Counted from the stretch's first letter, positions 18,197 through 27,844 are shown. The stretch: DNA of 64,000 nt from Lacticaseibacillus suibinensis (GCF_003946175.1 NZ_RHOK01000002.1:122815-186814); one strand, 5' to 3'. Program-made: numbers and translations. Notes: generated from the sequence alone by a model not told the origin.

Positions 18197-19525
18197 TTAG
18201 TTAGAACTCGACGTGTCCAGCTGATCCGTGGTTTGACTCAACTTCACGCTGACGGTCTTTTTCTCACTGCCGCGATAGTACGTCAGCTTGATGGTGTCCC
18301 CGACGGCGTGCTTGTAAAGCGCGGTGTGCAAGGTGGCGACACTGGAGACACTGGTGCCATCAACGGCGACAATCACGTCGTAGCGCTTGAGCCCGGCTTG
18401 CTTGGCCACACTGGTCGAAGTGAAGCCTGCCACGACGACGCCTGAGGTGACACTCGATGGCACCTTCAGCAGAGAGCTTTGCTGCGAAGCGGAAACCGAC
18501 GAGAGATCCCGGGCTTCAATCCCTAAGGCCGGCCGGACGACTTTCCCTTTTTCCACCAGCTGATTGATGATAGAAACGACTTCGTTACTTGGAATGGCAA
18601 AGCCCATCCCTTCAATCGTCGCTTCTGAGTTGCTGGTGCCGGACAGCTTCATCGAGTTAATCCCGATGACTTGCCCAGACAAGTTGATCAGCGGCCCACC
18701 GGAATTCCCGGAGTTGATGGCGGCGTCGGTTTGGATAACCGTCGCTTGGCCAGTGGTTTGGCCGGTGGTTTCATCGGTGACATCCACAGTCCGGCTGGTG
18801 GCAGAAATAATCCCTTGGGTCACTGAGGTCGCGTATTGCGAGCCCAGCGGCGACCCAATCGCCAAGACGGTTTGGCCAGCAGCAATCGAGCTGGAGTCAC
18901 CGAAACTGGCGACCGTGGTGACCTTGCTGGCATCAATGGACAGCACGGCCAAGTCGGAAGTCGAATCTGTGCCGACTAATTTCGCAGTCACCTTGGTGCC
19001 ATCAGACAAAATGACTTCCAGCGCATCGGAACCGGAGACCACGTGATTGTTCGTCACGATGTAGGCTTTACCGTCTTTCTTTTGGTAAATGACCCCAGAA
19101 CCTTCGCTGGCTTCTTCTAACTTGCCTGAGCTGCTACTATCACTGGATGATGAGTCGCTATCTTGCCCAAACATATCGCCGAAAACATCGAGGCCGCTGC
19201 TGGTGCTTTGCGACTTCTGCATATTGATAACAGAAACGACGGCCTTTTCAACTTTCGCAAAGGCGGTTTGCGAAGCGCTGCTTTCCTTCACTGAAACATT
19301 GGAAACTTGAGTGGTGCCAGATTTCTGACTGGTATTCGTCACGCCAAGATCCGCGCTACTACTTTGGCTGAGGCCCCAGTAGGCGACCCCGCCACCAACG
19401 CCGCCCCCGATCAAAGCCGCAACCACGGCCACGATGGCAAGTTGCTTGATGCCACCGCGCTTTGGTTTCGGCTGATTTTCCGGGGTTGGTTGTTCTTCTT
19501 GGAAATCGTGTGATTGATTATCCAT
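18197..19525 (-). CDS. htrA: HtrA/DegP-like membrane-anchored serine protease
   Basis: A 442-residue surface quality-control protease. There is one membrane anchor (residues ~27-50), then a Ser-rich linker, a trypsin-like domain and one C-terminal PDZ domain (from about residue 340). The triad is visible as His in NNHVV, Asp in TSDLAVL and Ser in GNSGGPL. It degrades misfolded exported proteins. It follows walJ in the usual order but rlmH is displaced. The gene ends at two successive terminators. Confidence 0.96.
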   Translation of the reverse strand: MDNQSHDFQEEQPTPENQPKPKRGGIKQLAIVAVVAALIGGGVGGGVAYWGLSQSSSADLGVTNTSQKSGTTQVSNVSVKESSASQTAFAKVEKAVVSVINMQKSQSTSSGLDVFGDMFGQDSDSSSSDSSSSGKLEEASEGSGVIYQKKDGKAYIVTNNHVVSGSDALEVILSDGTKVTAKLVGTDSTSDLAVLSIDASKVTTVASFGDSSSIAAGQTVLAIGSPLGSQYATSVTQGIISATSRTVDVTDETTGQTTGQATVIQTDAAINSGNSGGPLINLSGQVIGINSMKLSGTSNSEATIEGMGFAIPSNEVVSIINQLVEKGKVVRPALGIEARDLSSVSASQQSSLLKVPSSVTSGVVVAGFTSTSVAKQAGLKRYDVIVAVDGTSVSSVATLHTALYKHAVGDTIKLTYYRGSEKKTVSVKLSQTTDQLDTSSSN

Positions 19526-19621
19526 TTCTGACCCTCCTACACGCTTATTTCGATAGTTTAAGTGTACAAAGTGGGTATGACGAAAATATGAAGAAGGCTA
19601 GTAATTATCGTGTTACTCGCC

Positions 19622-20419
19622 CTACGCGCCCACCGTGAACAATGGATCGGCAATCGCAGGGTCGGTGTCCAAAATTTTGAAGTCGTGGTCCACTGCCAAG
19701 CCTTGCGCTTTGAGCATGTTCGCCACAGTCACATGGGCCAAGGCCTTGATGTTGTTGTGCGGCGACAAGTGGCCAAGGTAGATGCGCTTGGTTTTCAGCC
19801 CAATCACATCCATGATGGCATTCGCCCCGTCTTCATTGCTTAGATGGCCAAAATCACCCAGAATGCGCTGCTTCAACGACCACGGATACGGCCCTTCGCG
19901 CAGCATTTCCAAATCATGATTGGTTTCCATCACTAACGCATCGGCATCGCGAATGGTGCCTTCGATGTGGTCGGACACATACCCCGTATCCGTCACAATC
20001 GCAAAGCGCTTGCCATCATGCTGGAACTGGTAAAACTGGGCCGCCGCGGCGTCATGGGACACGCCAAAACTTTCGACATCGAGGTCGCCTAAATCAAGCG
20101 CCGCCCCGCGGTCAAACACCCGCAGCTGATCTGGTGGCAACTCGCCGACACTGCGCGGCAAGGCCGCAAACGTCGGCGCATTAGCATACACCGTCAACTG
20201 CGGATACCGCCGCGCCAGCACCCCGACGCCCCGGCAATGATCCGTGTGCTCATGCGTAATAAATACACTATCGATATCTTTGAGATCCCGATCGATACTA
20301 TGCAGCAAATCATTCAGCTTTTTGCCCGACAACCCCGCATCCACTAGCACCTTATGCTGCGGCGTTTCGATATACGTAGCATTACCTGAACTACTTGATG
20401 CAAGCACCGACACCCGCAT
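19622..20419 (-). CDS. walJ: WalJ/YycJ metallo-beta-lactamase-fold hydrolase
   Basis: A 265-residue metallo-beta-lactamase-fold protein. The THEHTDHCRG metal motif, SSSSGNATYIE start and GHLSNEDGA stretch identify YycJ/WalJ, which is linked to cell-wall regulation and DNA metabolism in Firmicutes. I chose the ATG at 20419 (MRVSVLASSSSGN). The same frame is open further upstream, but there it runs through a family-1 repeat. It follows walI after 327 bp of repeat sequence. Confidence 0.93.
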   Translation of the reverse strand: MRVSVLASSSSGNATYIETPQHKVLVDAGLSGKKLNDLLHSIDRDLKDIDSVFITHEHTDHCRGVGVLARRYPQLTVYANAPTFAALPRSVGELPPDQLRVFDRGAALDLGDLDVESFGVSHDAAAAQFYQFQHDGKRFAIVTDTGYVSDHIEGTIRDADALVMETNHDLEMLREGPYPWSLKQRILGDFGHLSNEDGANAIMDVIGLKTKRIYLGHLSPHNNIKALAHVTVANMLKAQGLAVDHDFKILDTDPAIADPLFTVGA

Positions 20420-20457
20420 CCCAAAATCCTCTGTCAAAATAGTCACCTTTCTTTGTA

Positions 20458-20580
20458 GGCTGCGGAGGTCGACCGCATTTAGCCTGACGAGTAGCCTAGC
20501 CGGCTGGTTTGCCACCGTTCTTTGGTGGCGGGCCAGCTGGCGTAGCTAATCGCTCAGGCGTTGGTCGACCGGAGCGCAAC
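20458..20580. repeat. Family-1 hairpin repeat, copy C1
   Basis: A 123-bp copy (GGCTGCGG... to ...GGAGCGCAAC). The outer stem is GGTCGACC-like, the middle stem GCCTGA/TCAGGC, the inner stem GCCGGCTGG/CCAGCTGGC and CCACC/GGTGG. It sits between walI and walJ. Confidence 0.88.
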
Positions 20581-20586
20581 TGTAGA

Positions 20587-20624
20587 AGCTGTGAAATGAG
20601 GCCGCGCTTAGCTAGTTTAGTCTA
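20587..20624. repeat. Family-1 repeat, truncated copy
   Basis: About 38 bases matching the start of the repeat (AGCTGTG, GAGGCCGCGCTTAG). It is directly followed by the opposite-facing copy C2. Confidence 0.55.
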
Positions 20625-20747
20625 GTTGCGCTCCGTGAGGCCAACGCCTGAGCAGCTAGCTACGCACTAGCCCTCACCGCCAAAAAACGGCGGTAATGAC
20701 TAGTGCTAGGCTACCTGTCAGGCTAAACGCGGCCTCACTCCGCAGCC
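20625..20747. repeat. Family-1 hairpin repeat, copy C2
   Basis: A 123-bp copy in the orientation of A1. Stems GTGAGGCC/GGCCTCAC, GCCTGA/TCAGGC, GCACTAG/CTAGTGC and ACCGCC/GGCGGT around an AAAAAA apex. Its last base is the G of the walI TAG stop codon. Confidence 0.92.
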
Positions 20748-21544
20748 TAATCTGCTACTCTAGCTTTCAACACGGTCTTATTAATCGCGTTGACTTTCTT
20801 CACGGTCAAATTCTTCGACCCTTGGCTTTCAATGCCGACGAACCAGGCGGGAATATAAACTGTACTGCCCTTCGCGTCCAAGAGGTAAGTGTAGGCTAAG
20901 CGCGTCCACTTGACCGTACTGTTGTTAGCAATTTCGTTTTCTCGGTACAGGGTCGTCACCGCGTCTTGCGCGCTGCACAATGCGACATTCGCGCGCAAGG
21001 TGGTGGCGCTAGGCAGGTAGGTTTGCGTGTAGCCGGTCAAGCGGTGGTTGGCCACATGCAGCGTCAACTGCGCCCGGTCATCATAGAACAAATGGCCGCC
21101 GATTTTCTGCGCGAAGACGTAAGCACTGGCGCTGGAAAGTTGCGGGGCGTAGACATAGACTTCGCCGTGCACCACGTTGCCTTCGGTCACCCAGCGCTTC
21201 AGCCGCGCCGTGACATTACTTTTAACCGTCAGCGGACTTTGCAAGGTCGCTGTGAGCGTCGTACCATCGGTTTTCGAAAAGCGCAAGTTTTGGCCGGCCA
21301 GCGGCGCCGCGTCGGCTTGGAGGGTCGAGGCGTTGGTGCTAGCAAGATAGCTGCCTTCACGCGTGGTGGCGCTGAGCTTTGGCAATTTGATGTCGTCACG
21401 CTTGATATCTTGCAAAATTTCCGAGGTCGCATCGCCCGCCGTGGCCAAATCCACCTGCTGGTTTTGGAAGAACGTCATCCCTAAGAAGATGTTCAGTGCC
21501 ACGAACACAATGAGAAAAATGGTTTCGATGCGTCTAAAGTCCAT
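20747..21544 (-). CDS. walI: WalI (YycI) regulatory membrane protein
   Basis: A 265-residue protein with one N-terminal membrane anchor (FLIVFVALNIFLGMTFF) and an extracellular domain of the YycI type. Together with WalH it forms a membrane complex that controls the WalK kinase. The ATG has an AGGAGGGG site and starts 16 bases after walH ends. The stop codon abuts repeat copy C2. Confidence 0.9.
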   Translation of the reverse strand: MDFRRIETIFLIVFVALNIFLGMTFFQNQQVDLATAGDATSEILQDIKRDDIKLPKLSATTREGSYLASTNASTLQADAAPLAGQNLRFSKTDGTTLTATLQSPLTVKSNVTARLKRWVTEGNVVHGEVYVYAPQLSSASAYVFAQKIGGHLFYDDRAQLTLHVANHRLTGYTQTYLPSATTLRANVALCSAQDAVTTLYRENEIANNSTVKWTRLAYTYLLDAKGSTVYIPAWFVGIESQGSKNLTVKKVNAINKTVLKARVAD

Positions 21545-21560
21545 CCTTCACCCCTCCTTT

Positions 21561-22913
21561 CTATTGCACGATTTGAGTCGCTGCTCGGTTGATCTGGCCG
21601 GCATTGCTTGGTAGCAGCCATTCGGTATAGCGTTTGTACTCGTTGTTGATTTTGACGAAATACGTTGGCGTCAAATCCACGACCTGACTGTTGTCCTTTT
21701 GCGGCTGCCAATAGTAGCCAAGTTGAATATCTTGCACCGACGTTTCACTATAACCAGCGTGAGCCAACTGGGCCAGGACATCCGCGGTGCTCGGCAGGGA
21801 TACTGCCGCCTGCTTAGTAGGAATCGCAACGGTTAGATTGTTCAAGGAGAAGGTCATGGCTAAGCCATTGCTGGAGTTGGTGACTTCGACGGTGCCGTTG
21901 TACACATCGTTGAAAATCGGCAAGCCTTGCGCATAAGAGCGGAAGGTTACCGTATGATTGGTTTTGTCATAACCCGCGTAATGCATGGTATTAACGCCTT
22001 GCAAGTTCAACTTGGTAATGGCTTTATACCCCGCCTGCAGGGTCGCGGTCAACTGCTTCGCCTTCGCACTGCCGCTGTCCTCATACTGCACCACATCGTC
22101 GTCATCGTTCAGCGTCATGCGGTACCGGTCGTTCAGTGTGTAAATGACTTCATTGCCAATTTCCCGCGAATCCACCGTGTTACCTTGCGAACTTGGCATC
22201 AGCAGCGAAACGAAATGATTGGCGTTTTGTTGATCGAGCAAAAAGGCATACGGCGTCACAGCGATACTCTGGTCAAACGCGGTAATCCATTTCCCGTTCA
22301 ACTTCTTTTCTGTGACCGGCAAACTCGTTGCTTTGACACTGGTCAGCACTTCATTCACTTGCGTTGCGCTGGCATTTTTTAAGGTGACTTCACGTTTGGT
22401 GTGCGTTTCATCATTCAACAGCGTCAGCTTCGGTGTTTTGTCGGCGAGGTGAATCAGCAGCCGGTCAAACTGAAAATCGGCCGGGGTATTCACTGCCGGA
22501 TGCTTGAAATAGCGCGTGTTAAACAGCTTAAAGCTAATCGGCCCAGCATATTTCAGCTGCAGGGTCTGATCCGTCTGGAGCAGTGCGGTGTAGGCCGCGC
22601 CACTTAAGGTCGCCTTCGCGCCGACCTTGACGATGCGCCAGTTGCGCAGTGCCTGGTGCAGCTGGCCAGTCACTGCCGTATCGGGCTTAAACAGCAATTG
22701 TTTTTGGCCTGATTCCACCGCATACGCCGTAGTCGGCATCAACAGATACTCAGTCTGCTTACCCACCGCAGTGTCAGGCGCGGTTTTGACCGTGGCCGAT
22801 GATTCTTGGCGACCAAGGCGGGACGGGTTTTGCCAAATGAGCCAACTGAAAATCAGACTCAGGGCCACCATCGTCATCAAACTGACGCGTAAAATCCAGC
22901 CACTAAGCTTCAT
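21561..22913 (-). CDS. walH: WalH (YycH) regulatory membrane protein
   Basis: A 450-residue protein with an N-terminal membrane anchor (residues ~5-27) and a large extracellular part in the YycH pattern (LLFKPDTAVTGQLHQALRNW, YAGYDKTNHTVTF). It acts with WalI on the sensor kinase WalK. I chose the ATG at 22913 for its strong GGAGGTGA site. This makes it overlap the walK stop by 11 bases, consistent with translational coupling. Confidence 0.9.
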   Translation of the reverse strand: MKLSGWILRVSLMTMVALSLIFSWLIWQNPSRLGRQESSATVKTAPDTAVGKQTEYLLMPTTAYAVESGQKQLLFKPDTAVTGQLHQALRNWRIVKVGAKATLSGAAYTALLQTDQTLQLKYAGPISFKLFNTRYFKHPAVNTPADFQFDRLLIHLADKTPKLTLLNDETHTKREVTLKNASATQVNEVLTSVKATSLPVTEKKLNGKWITAFDQSIAVTPYAFLLDQQNANHFVSLLMPSSQGNTVDSREIGNEVIYTLNDRYRMTLNDDDDVVQYEDSGSAKAKQLTATLQAGYKAITKLNLQGVNTMHYAGYDKTNHTVTFRSYAQGLPIFNDVYNGTVEVTNSSNGLAMTFSLNNLTVAIPTKQAAVSLPSTADVLAQLAHAGYSETSVQDIQLGYYWQPQKDNSQVVDLTPTYFVKINNEYKRYTEWLLPSNAGQINRAATQIVQ

Positions 22914-24807
22914 CCCAATCACCTCCGTCTTCATCTAGCGGTTGGTAAGGCAGTGAAATGTAGAAGGTACTGCCTTTGCCTTCTTGCGAATCGACCCAGA
23001 TGCGGCCGCCCAGCGCTTCGATGACTTCTTTGGAAATCGCCAGCCCCAACCCGGTGCCCCCTTGCTGCCGAGAGCGCGCCTTGTCGACGCGGTAGAAGCG
23101 GTCGAAGACTTTGTTGATATCCTGGCGGGGAATACCCAGGCCTTGGTCAGAAATCGATAAAATGACATGGTTATGCGTTTCTAGCAACCGCGCGGAAATG
23201 ACGCCGCCATCTGGGCTGTACTTGATCGCATTATTCATAATATTGTCGATCACTTGCATAAACTTGTCCTGGTCGATTTCAACCCACAAGTCGCGCTTGG
23301 TGATTTCGCGGCGAATTGAGTACTGCTTGTGTGTCGCATGCGCTGGTAGGCTCTGGTTATTATCCTTACCAGCCTGCTCGTTATCGGTTTTGAGCATCAT
23401 ATCGAACCGGTCAAGGATGTAGTTGAAGAACTCGTTCAGATTCACGTATTCCAGTTCAATTTTGCTCGTGCCAGAATCCATCCGCGACAGCGACAGCAGG
23501 TCGTTGATCATGCGAATCATGCGGTCCGTTTCATCCTGCGTCACCTTCAAAAACTGCGGCGCAATCTCGGGATCCTGCCAAGCGCCGTCGCTCAGCGCCT
23601 CAATGTAGGAACGCATCGAGGTCAGCGGCGTCCGTAATTCATGCGAGACATTCGACACGAATTCCCGGCGCTCGCGTTCGTCCTTTTGCTGTTCAGTGAC
23701 ATCATGCAGCACCGCCACCAGCCCGGAAATAAACCCAGTTTCCCGCTGAATCAGGCTGAAGTCCACGCGTAAAATCAGCTCGTGATTGAGCTGCTGCGAG
23801 AAATCGAGCAGCAGTTCCTTTTGATTTTCGAGCAAATCGCGCAGCGTGTAGTCTTTTTCAATGTTGAGCAGGCGCAAAATCGAGACCCCAATCACGTCTT
23901 CGTTCTTCGTGTTCAGGAAATCCAGTGCCGTTTCATTGATGATGATGACATTGCCGCGCCGATCGGTGGCGATAACGCCATCGGTCATGTGGGCCAGCAC
24001 CGAATCTAGCCGCCGCCGCTCCGCCTCACTGGCCTCCTGGGCCTCCTCGACCCGCACCGACAGGTTGTTAACTGCCACCGCCAACTGGCCCAGTTCATCC
24101 TGCCCGTAAATCCGGACTTGACCGGAATAATCGCCGCGGGCCATCCGGATTGCCTGCTTTTTCATTTCCTCGATCGGCCGCGTGATGGCGCGACTAATGA
24201 CAATCGAAATAATGACCCCCAGCATCCCCGCCACTAAACTGGCAATCAGGAAAATGCGGACGATCTGATTGATATTGTGATACACGGTTTCCATCGAGGC
24301 CGTCACCGAAACTGCCCCAATGACGGCGTTACCTTCACCGGTGGCACTCGGGTTTTTGATTGGAATAATCCGCGTATACATCGAGCCGGTGTTCGAGGCA
24401 TATTCATAGCCCTCAAAAATCTGGCCATTATACAGCACATTTTTGATGTTGTTATTCGCCGACTTGGTGCCGACATCGCCTTGCGCATTCACGTTGGAAT
24501 TCGCCCGCACCGTGCCCTTGGCATCCACCACCACAATCGTCGCGGTGTTAGCAATATCAGCCTGAGAAATCGTGGACTTCATCGACCCATTCGCATCGTC
24601 AGTATCCGTGCGCATCAAATCCGTGGCCAGCTTATCCTGCAAATAAGGATCCAAGTTAATGCTGGTCTTGAACGTATCAATATTCTGCTGCTCAAGCGAC
24701 TTCACAAAATACGCGCCAATGATTTCCACCGTCACTAACAACAGCAGAATAAACACCAGCGCGATTTTGAAGTTGATCGATTGAAAGAACTTGATCTTCT
24801 TATTCAT
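22903..24807 (-). CDS. walK: WalK (YycG/VicK) sensor histidine kinase
   Basis: A 634-residue essential kinase of cell-wall metabolism. It has two membrane helices (residues ~15-37 and ~180-202) around an extracellular PAS-like domain, then a HAMP, a cytoplasmic PAS (LAHMTDGVIATDRRGNVI), the phospho-acceptor His in SHELRTPLT and the ATP lid motifs DQGLGIP and GTGLGLAI. I chose the ATG at 24807 because GGAG precedes it. Unusually, three full hairpin repeats separate it from walR. Confidence 0.96.
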   Translation of the reverse strand: MNKKIKFFQSINFKIALVFILLLLVTVEIIGAYFVKSLEQQNIDTFKTSINLDPYLQDKLATDLMRTDTDDANGSMKSTISQADIANTATIVVVDAKGTVRANSNVNAQGDVGTKSANNNIKNVLYNGQIFEGYEYASNTGSMYTRIIPIKNPSATGEGNAVIGAVSVTASMETVYHNINQIVRIFLIASLVAGMLGVIISIVISRAITRPIEEMKKQAIRMARGDYSGQVRIYGQDELGQLAVAVNNLSVRVEEAQEASEAERRRLDSVLAHMTDGVIATDRRGNVIIINETALDFLNTKNEDVIGVSILRLLNIEKDYTLRDLLENQKELLLDFSQQLNHELILRVDFSLIQRETGFISGLVAVLHDVTEQQKDERERREFVSNVSHELRTPLTSMRSYIEALSDGAWQDPEIAPQFLKVTQDETDRMIRMINDLLSLSRMDSGTSKIELEYVNLNEFFNYILDRFDMMLKTDNEQAGKDNNQSLPAHATHKQYSIRREITKRDLWVEIDQDKFMQVIDNIMNNAIKYSPDGGVISARLLETHNHVILSISDQGLGIPRQDINKVFDRFYRVDKARSRQQGGTGLGLAISKEVIEALGGRIWVDSQEGKGSTFYISLPYQPLDEDGGDWDEA

Positions 24808-24825
24808 GAAAATCTCCAAATGAAA

Positions 24826-24947
24826 GGCTGCGAAGTGAGGCCGGTCTTAGCCTGACGCTTAGCCTAGCTCAAGGCATTGCTGGCGCTTTTGGCCAGTGAT
24901 GCCTTGAGCCTAGCTAAGTGCTCAGGCGTTGCCGACCGAAGCGCAAC
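24826..24947. repeat. Family-1 hairpin repeat, copy D
   Basis: A 122-bp copy with its own stem sequences: CGGTC/GACCG, GCCTGA/TCAGGC, CTCAAGGCAT/ATGCCTTGAG and CTGGC/GCCAG. It is the nearest to walK, ending 18 bases before its ATG. Confidence 0.9.
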
Positions 24948-24953
24948 TATAAA

Positions 24954-25074
24954 GGCTGCGGAGCGGGGCGCATTTAGGATGACGGCTAGCCTAGATCACC
25001 GCATTGAAGCCGGTTTTTGGCTTCGAGGCGGTGAACGTAGCTAGACGCTCATCCGTTGCCCCGCGGAGCGCAAC
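24954..25074. repeat. Family-1 hairpin repeat, copy E
   Basis: A 121-bp copy. Stems GCGGGGC/GCCCCGC, GGATGA/TCATCC, TCACCGC/GCGGTGA and GAAGCC/GGCTTC. It is very similar to copy G, upstream of walR. Confidence 0.9.
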
Positions 25075-25078
25075 TGAA

Positions 25079-25199
25079 GGCTGCGGAGCGGGGCGCACTT
25101 ACCGGGATGGCTAGTCTAGTCCAGCGCACTGAAGCCGTACTTTGACTTCGAGGTGCTGGACGTAGCTAGACAGTCCCGCGTTGCCCCGCGTAGCGCAAC
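25079..25199. repeat. Family-1 hairpin repeat, copy F
   Basis: A 121-bp copy between walR and walK. Stems GCGGGGC/GCCCCGC, CGGGA/TCCCG, GTCCAGC/GCTGGAC and GAAG/CTTC. Confidence 0.88.
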
Positions 25200-25223
25200 T
25201 ACAAGCTGCCAGCCCGCTCGCCT

Positions 25224-25934
25224 TTATTCCGCGTCCGGGTTCTTCAAGTAATACCCCACCCCACGCCGGGTGATCAGCCATTCCGGATGCGAAGCATTGT
25301 CTTCGATTTTTTCGCGCAACCGCCGCACGGTCACATCAACCGTCCGCACATCGCCAAAGTAATCATAGCCCCAGACGGTTTGCAGCAAGTGTTCCCGCGT
25401 CATCACTTGGCCCAGGTGCTGGGCGAGATAATGCAGCAACTCAAATTCACGGTGCGTCAGCTCGATTTTATCGCCGCGCTTAGTGACCGTGTAAGCATCA
25501 GGATGGATGGTCAAATCGCCGACGGTCAGCTCCTTGTTGTCATCATCTTGCTCCTGCTGTTGCATGCTAGCGCCACTGCGCCGCAAATTAGCCTTGACCC
25601 GCGCTACCAGCTCCCGGTTAGAAAATGGCTTGGTGACGTAATCATCAGCGCCCATTTCGAGCCCCAAAACCTTATCGATTTCGGAGTCCTTAGCGGTCAG
25701 CATGATGATCGGCGTGTCATGGTCTTTGCGCACTTGGCGCGCAACTTCCAGCCCATCAATTTTCGGTAGCATTAAGTCCAGTAAGATTAAGTCAGGATTT
25801 TCTTCGTTTACTTTGGCTAGCGCTTCTTCACCGTCGTATGCGGTGACCACGTCGTAGCCTTCTTTGCTCAAATTAAATTTGACGATATCAGAGATTGGTT
25901 TCTCATCGTCAACCACAAGGATTTTTTTTGCCAT
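25224..25934 (-). CDS. walR: WalR (YycF/VicR) response regulator
   Basis: A 236-residue OmpR-family regulator. The receiver domain has the phospho-acceptor Asp in [10 protein letters not shown] winged helix follows with RGVGYYLK near the end. With WalK it controls peptidoglycan hydrolases and is essential in most Firmicutes. I chose the ATG at 25934, with GGAGG upstream. The operon promoter and a repeat copy lie just upstream. Confidence 0.97.
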   Translation of the reverse strand: MAKKILVVDDEKPISDIVKFNLSKEGYDVVTAYDGEEALAKVNEENPDLILLDLMLPKIDGLEVARQVRKDHDTPIIMLTAKDSEIDKVLGLEMGADDYVTKPFSNRELVARVKANLRRSGASMQQQEQDDDNKELTVGDLTIHPDAYTVTKRGDKIELTHREFELLHYLAQHLGQVMTREHLLQTVWGYDYFGDVRTVDVTVRRLREKIEDNASHPEWLITRRGVGYYLKNPDAE

Positions 25935-25970
25935 CATTGGCCTCCAATACTCTCCAGTTGCGTTGTTTCT

Positions 25971-25999
25971 ATTATAACGGTTTCTCACGGGTTGGGCAA
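25971..25999 (-). promoter_or_regulatory. Promoter of walR
   Basis: On the minus strand TTGCCC (25994-25999) and TATAAT (25971-25976) are 17 bases apart. The leader would be about 30 nt. Repeat copy G ends 12 bases upstream of the -35 box. Confidence 0.8.
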
Positions 26000-26011
26000 A
26001 AAGCAGTAAAA

Positions 26012-26132
26012 GGCTGCGGGGCGGGGCGCATTTAGGATGCCGGCCAGCCTAGCTCACCGCATTGAAGCCGGTTTTCGGCTTCGAAGAGGTGAGCGTAGCT
26101 AGACGCTCATCCGTTGCCCCGCGGAGCGCAAC
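26012..26132. repeat. Family-1 hairpin repeat, copy G
   Basis: A 121-bp copy between the divergent walR and amino-acid transporter genes. Stems GCGGGGC/GCCCCGC, GGATG/CATCC, CTCACC/GGTGAG and GAAGCCG/CGGCTTC. Confidence 0.9.
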
Positions 26133-26280
26133 TGTATTGCTCAGCATGTCTGCACCCCCGGGCAGGCCCGCCCTACGAAGTGGTTCTCGTTTCACTATTG
26201 GCTTAACCCTAGCATGCGTCGCCGTCTGGAGCCCCTGATGCCGTTGAAGGTGTTCTGGACGAAAGCAACGACATGGCCCT

Positions 26281-26363
26281 ACATGAATATTTTTTGCATA
26301 TTCTTGAATTTTTCTTGCATATTTTCCCAAATGGGTATATATTCATATAAAATTCATCTTGAG
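26281..26363 (+). promoter_or_regulatory. Promoter with ArgR-like boxes upstream of the transporter-argGH unit
   Basis: TTGCAT (26315-26320) and TATATT (26338-26343) are 17 bases apart. Around them several AT-rich half sites of the kind TGAATAT and CATATTC/ATTCAT recur at near-regular spacing, as in ArgR operators. ArgR binding is inferred and not proven. The remaining 26133-26280 shows no gene. Confidence 0.55.
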
Positions 26364-26376
26364 GGGTTGGCAGGTT

Positions 26377-27834
26377 ATGCATAAATTTTATCGGTGGGTC
26401 CTCAGTCTCATCGCCGTCTTGTTCATCGGTGGCGGCGTGGCCACGGCATCGACCCAAACGGTCCAGGCGGCAACAAATGACAGTACGCCGGCGGCCATCA
26501 AAAAACGGGGTTACATCATTCTTGGGGTATCGGCAGACTACGCCCCGATGGAATTTCATGCGACCGTCGACGGCAACGACAAAATCGTCGGCGCCGACAT
26601 TTCCCTAGCGAAGAAAATCGCCAAGGATATGGGCGTGAAATTGCAGATTAAGGAAATGGGCTTTGATGCGCTGATTGGCGCCTTGAAGACTGGCAAAGTC
26701 GACATGGTCATTTCCGGGATGTCGGACACCCCAGAGCGGCGCAAGCAGGTCGACTTTTCCAAGCCTTACACCTACGAAAAGCAAATCATGGTCATCCAGA
26801 AAAAGGATGCCAGCAAGTACAAGAACATTGCCGATTTCGAAGGCGTTAAGGTCGGTGCCCAGAAGCAGTCGACACAGGAACAAATCGCCAAAGCTGAGCT
26901 GCCTGATGCCAAGATTGTCAGCCTCGAAAAGGCGAACGACGTGATTGCCCAGGTCCAATATGGGAAAATCAACGCTGGGGTCATGTCCAACGTGGTCGCC
27001 GGCGCTTACGTCCAAAAGAACCAAGCGCTGAAAATCATCGATCCGAAGTTTGCCACCGGGAAGGCGCCAACCGTGGTCGCCATTGCTAAAGGCAACAGCG
27101 GCTTGACCAGCGCCGTGAACAAGAGTATCAAGGACATGCAAAAGCAAGGCCTCTGGTCCAAGTACATGGACGAAGCCTACACCCTGCAAAACCAAAGCAA
27201 CAGCTTCTGGCAGAAATATGGTAGCTTCTTCATCAAAGGCGCTGTTAACACCTTGGTCTTCGCGCTGTTAACGGTTATCGCCGGGACGGTGCTGGGCACC
27301 CTGCTGGCCTTGATGCGCCGGAGCAAGGTTTGGATTTTGAAAGCCATCGCGGTCATCTACGTGGAATTCATCCGCGGCACGCCTTTGATGGTGCAAGCTT
27401 TCATCGTGTTCTTCGGGACGCAGGTGTTGGGGCTGAACTTATCCGCCTTCGTCGCTGGGGCCATCGCCATGGGCATCAACTCTGGCGCTTACGTGGCCGA
27501 AATCATTCGCTCCGGCTTGAACTCCGTGCCGATTGGCCAAACCGAAGCGGCGCGTTCCTTGGGGCTGTCTGGTAGCGAAACCACCCGCTTCGTGGTCCTG
27601 CCGCAAGCGATCAAGAACATCTGGCCAGCGCTGGGGAATGAATTCGTCACCGACATCAAGGAAAGTTCTGTGCTGTCCGTGATCGGCGCGACGGAATTGA
27701 TGTTTGAAGGGACCACGGTCCAAGGCGCATCGTTTGAACCGTTTTTCCCGATGATGATTGTGGCTTTGATCTACTTCGCCATGACCTTCATCCTGAGCCG
27801 GTTGCTCGGGGTCGTGGAACGGCGGATGAACTAA
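26377..27834 (+). CDS. Amino-acid ABC transporter, binding protein fused to permease
   Basis: A 485-residue polar amino-acid importer subunit. It has a signal peptide, a periplasmic-type binding domain (residues ~35-265, GVSADYAPMEF, ISGMSDTPERRKQVDFSKPY) and a C-terminal permease of about four helices with the EAARSLGLSG coupling loop. Fusions of this kind are common in Lactobacillales. No ATPase gene follows, so an ATPase from elsewhere must serve it. The position before argGH and the ArgR-like boxes suggest arginine or a related substrate. I chose the ATG at 26377, since an upstream TTG is part of the ribosome binding site. Confidence 0.88.
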   Translation: MHKFYRWVLSLIAVLFIGGGVATASTQTVQAATNDSTPAAIKKRGYIILGVSADYAPMEFHATVDGNDKIVGADISLAKKIAKDMGVKLQIKEMGFDALIGALKTGKVDMVISGMSDTPERRKQVDFSKPYTYEKQIMVIQKKDASKYKNIADFEGVKVGAQKQSTQEQIAKAELPDAKIVSLEKANDVIAQVQYGKINAGVMSNVVAGAYVQKNQALKIIDPKFATGKAPTVVAIAKGNSGLTSAVNKSIKDMQKQGLWSKYMDEAYTLQNQSNSFWQKYGSFFIKGAVNTLVFALLTVIAGTVLGTLLALMRRSKVWILKAIAVIYVEFIRGTPLMVQAFIVFFGTQVLGLNLSAFVAGAIAMGINSGAYVAEIIRSGLNSVPIGQTEAARSLGLSGSETTRFVVLPQAIKNIWPALGNEFVTDIKESSVLSVIGATELMFEGTTVQGASFEPFFPMMIVALIYFAMTFILSRLLGVVERRMN

Positions 27835-27844
27835 GCACGGTGAC

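Noticed and set aside
26133..26358. T-box leader before the transporter-argGH unit
   Set aside because: The conserved T-box sequence and a terminator are absent. AT-rich ArgR-like sites fit better.
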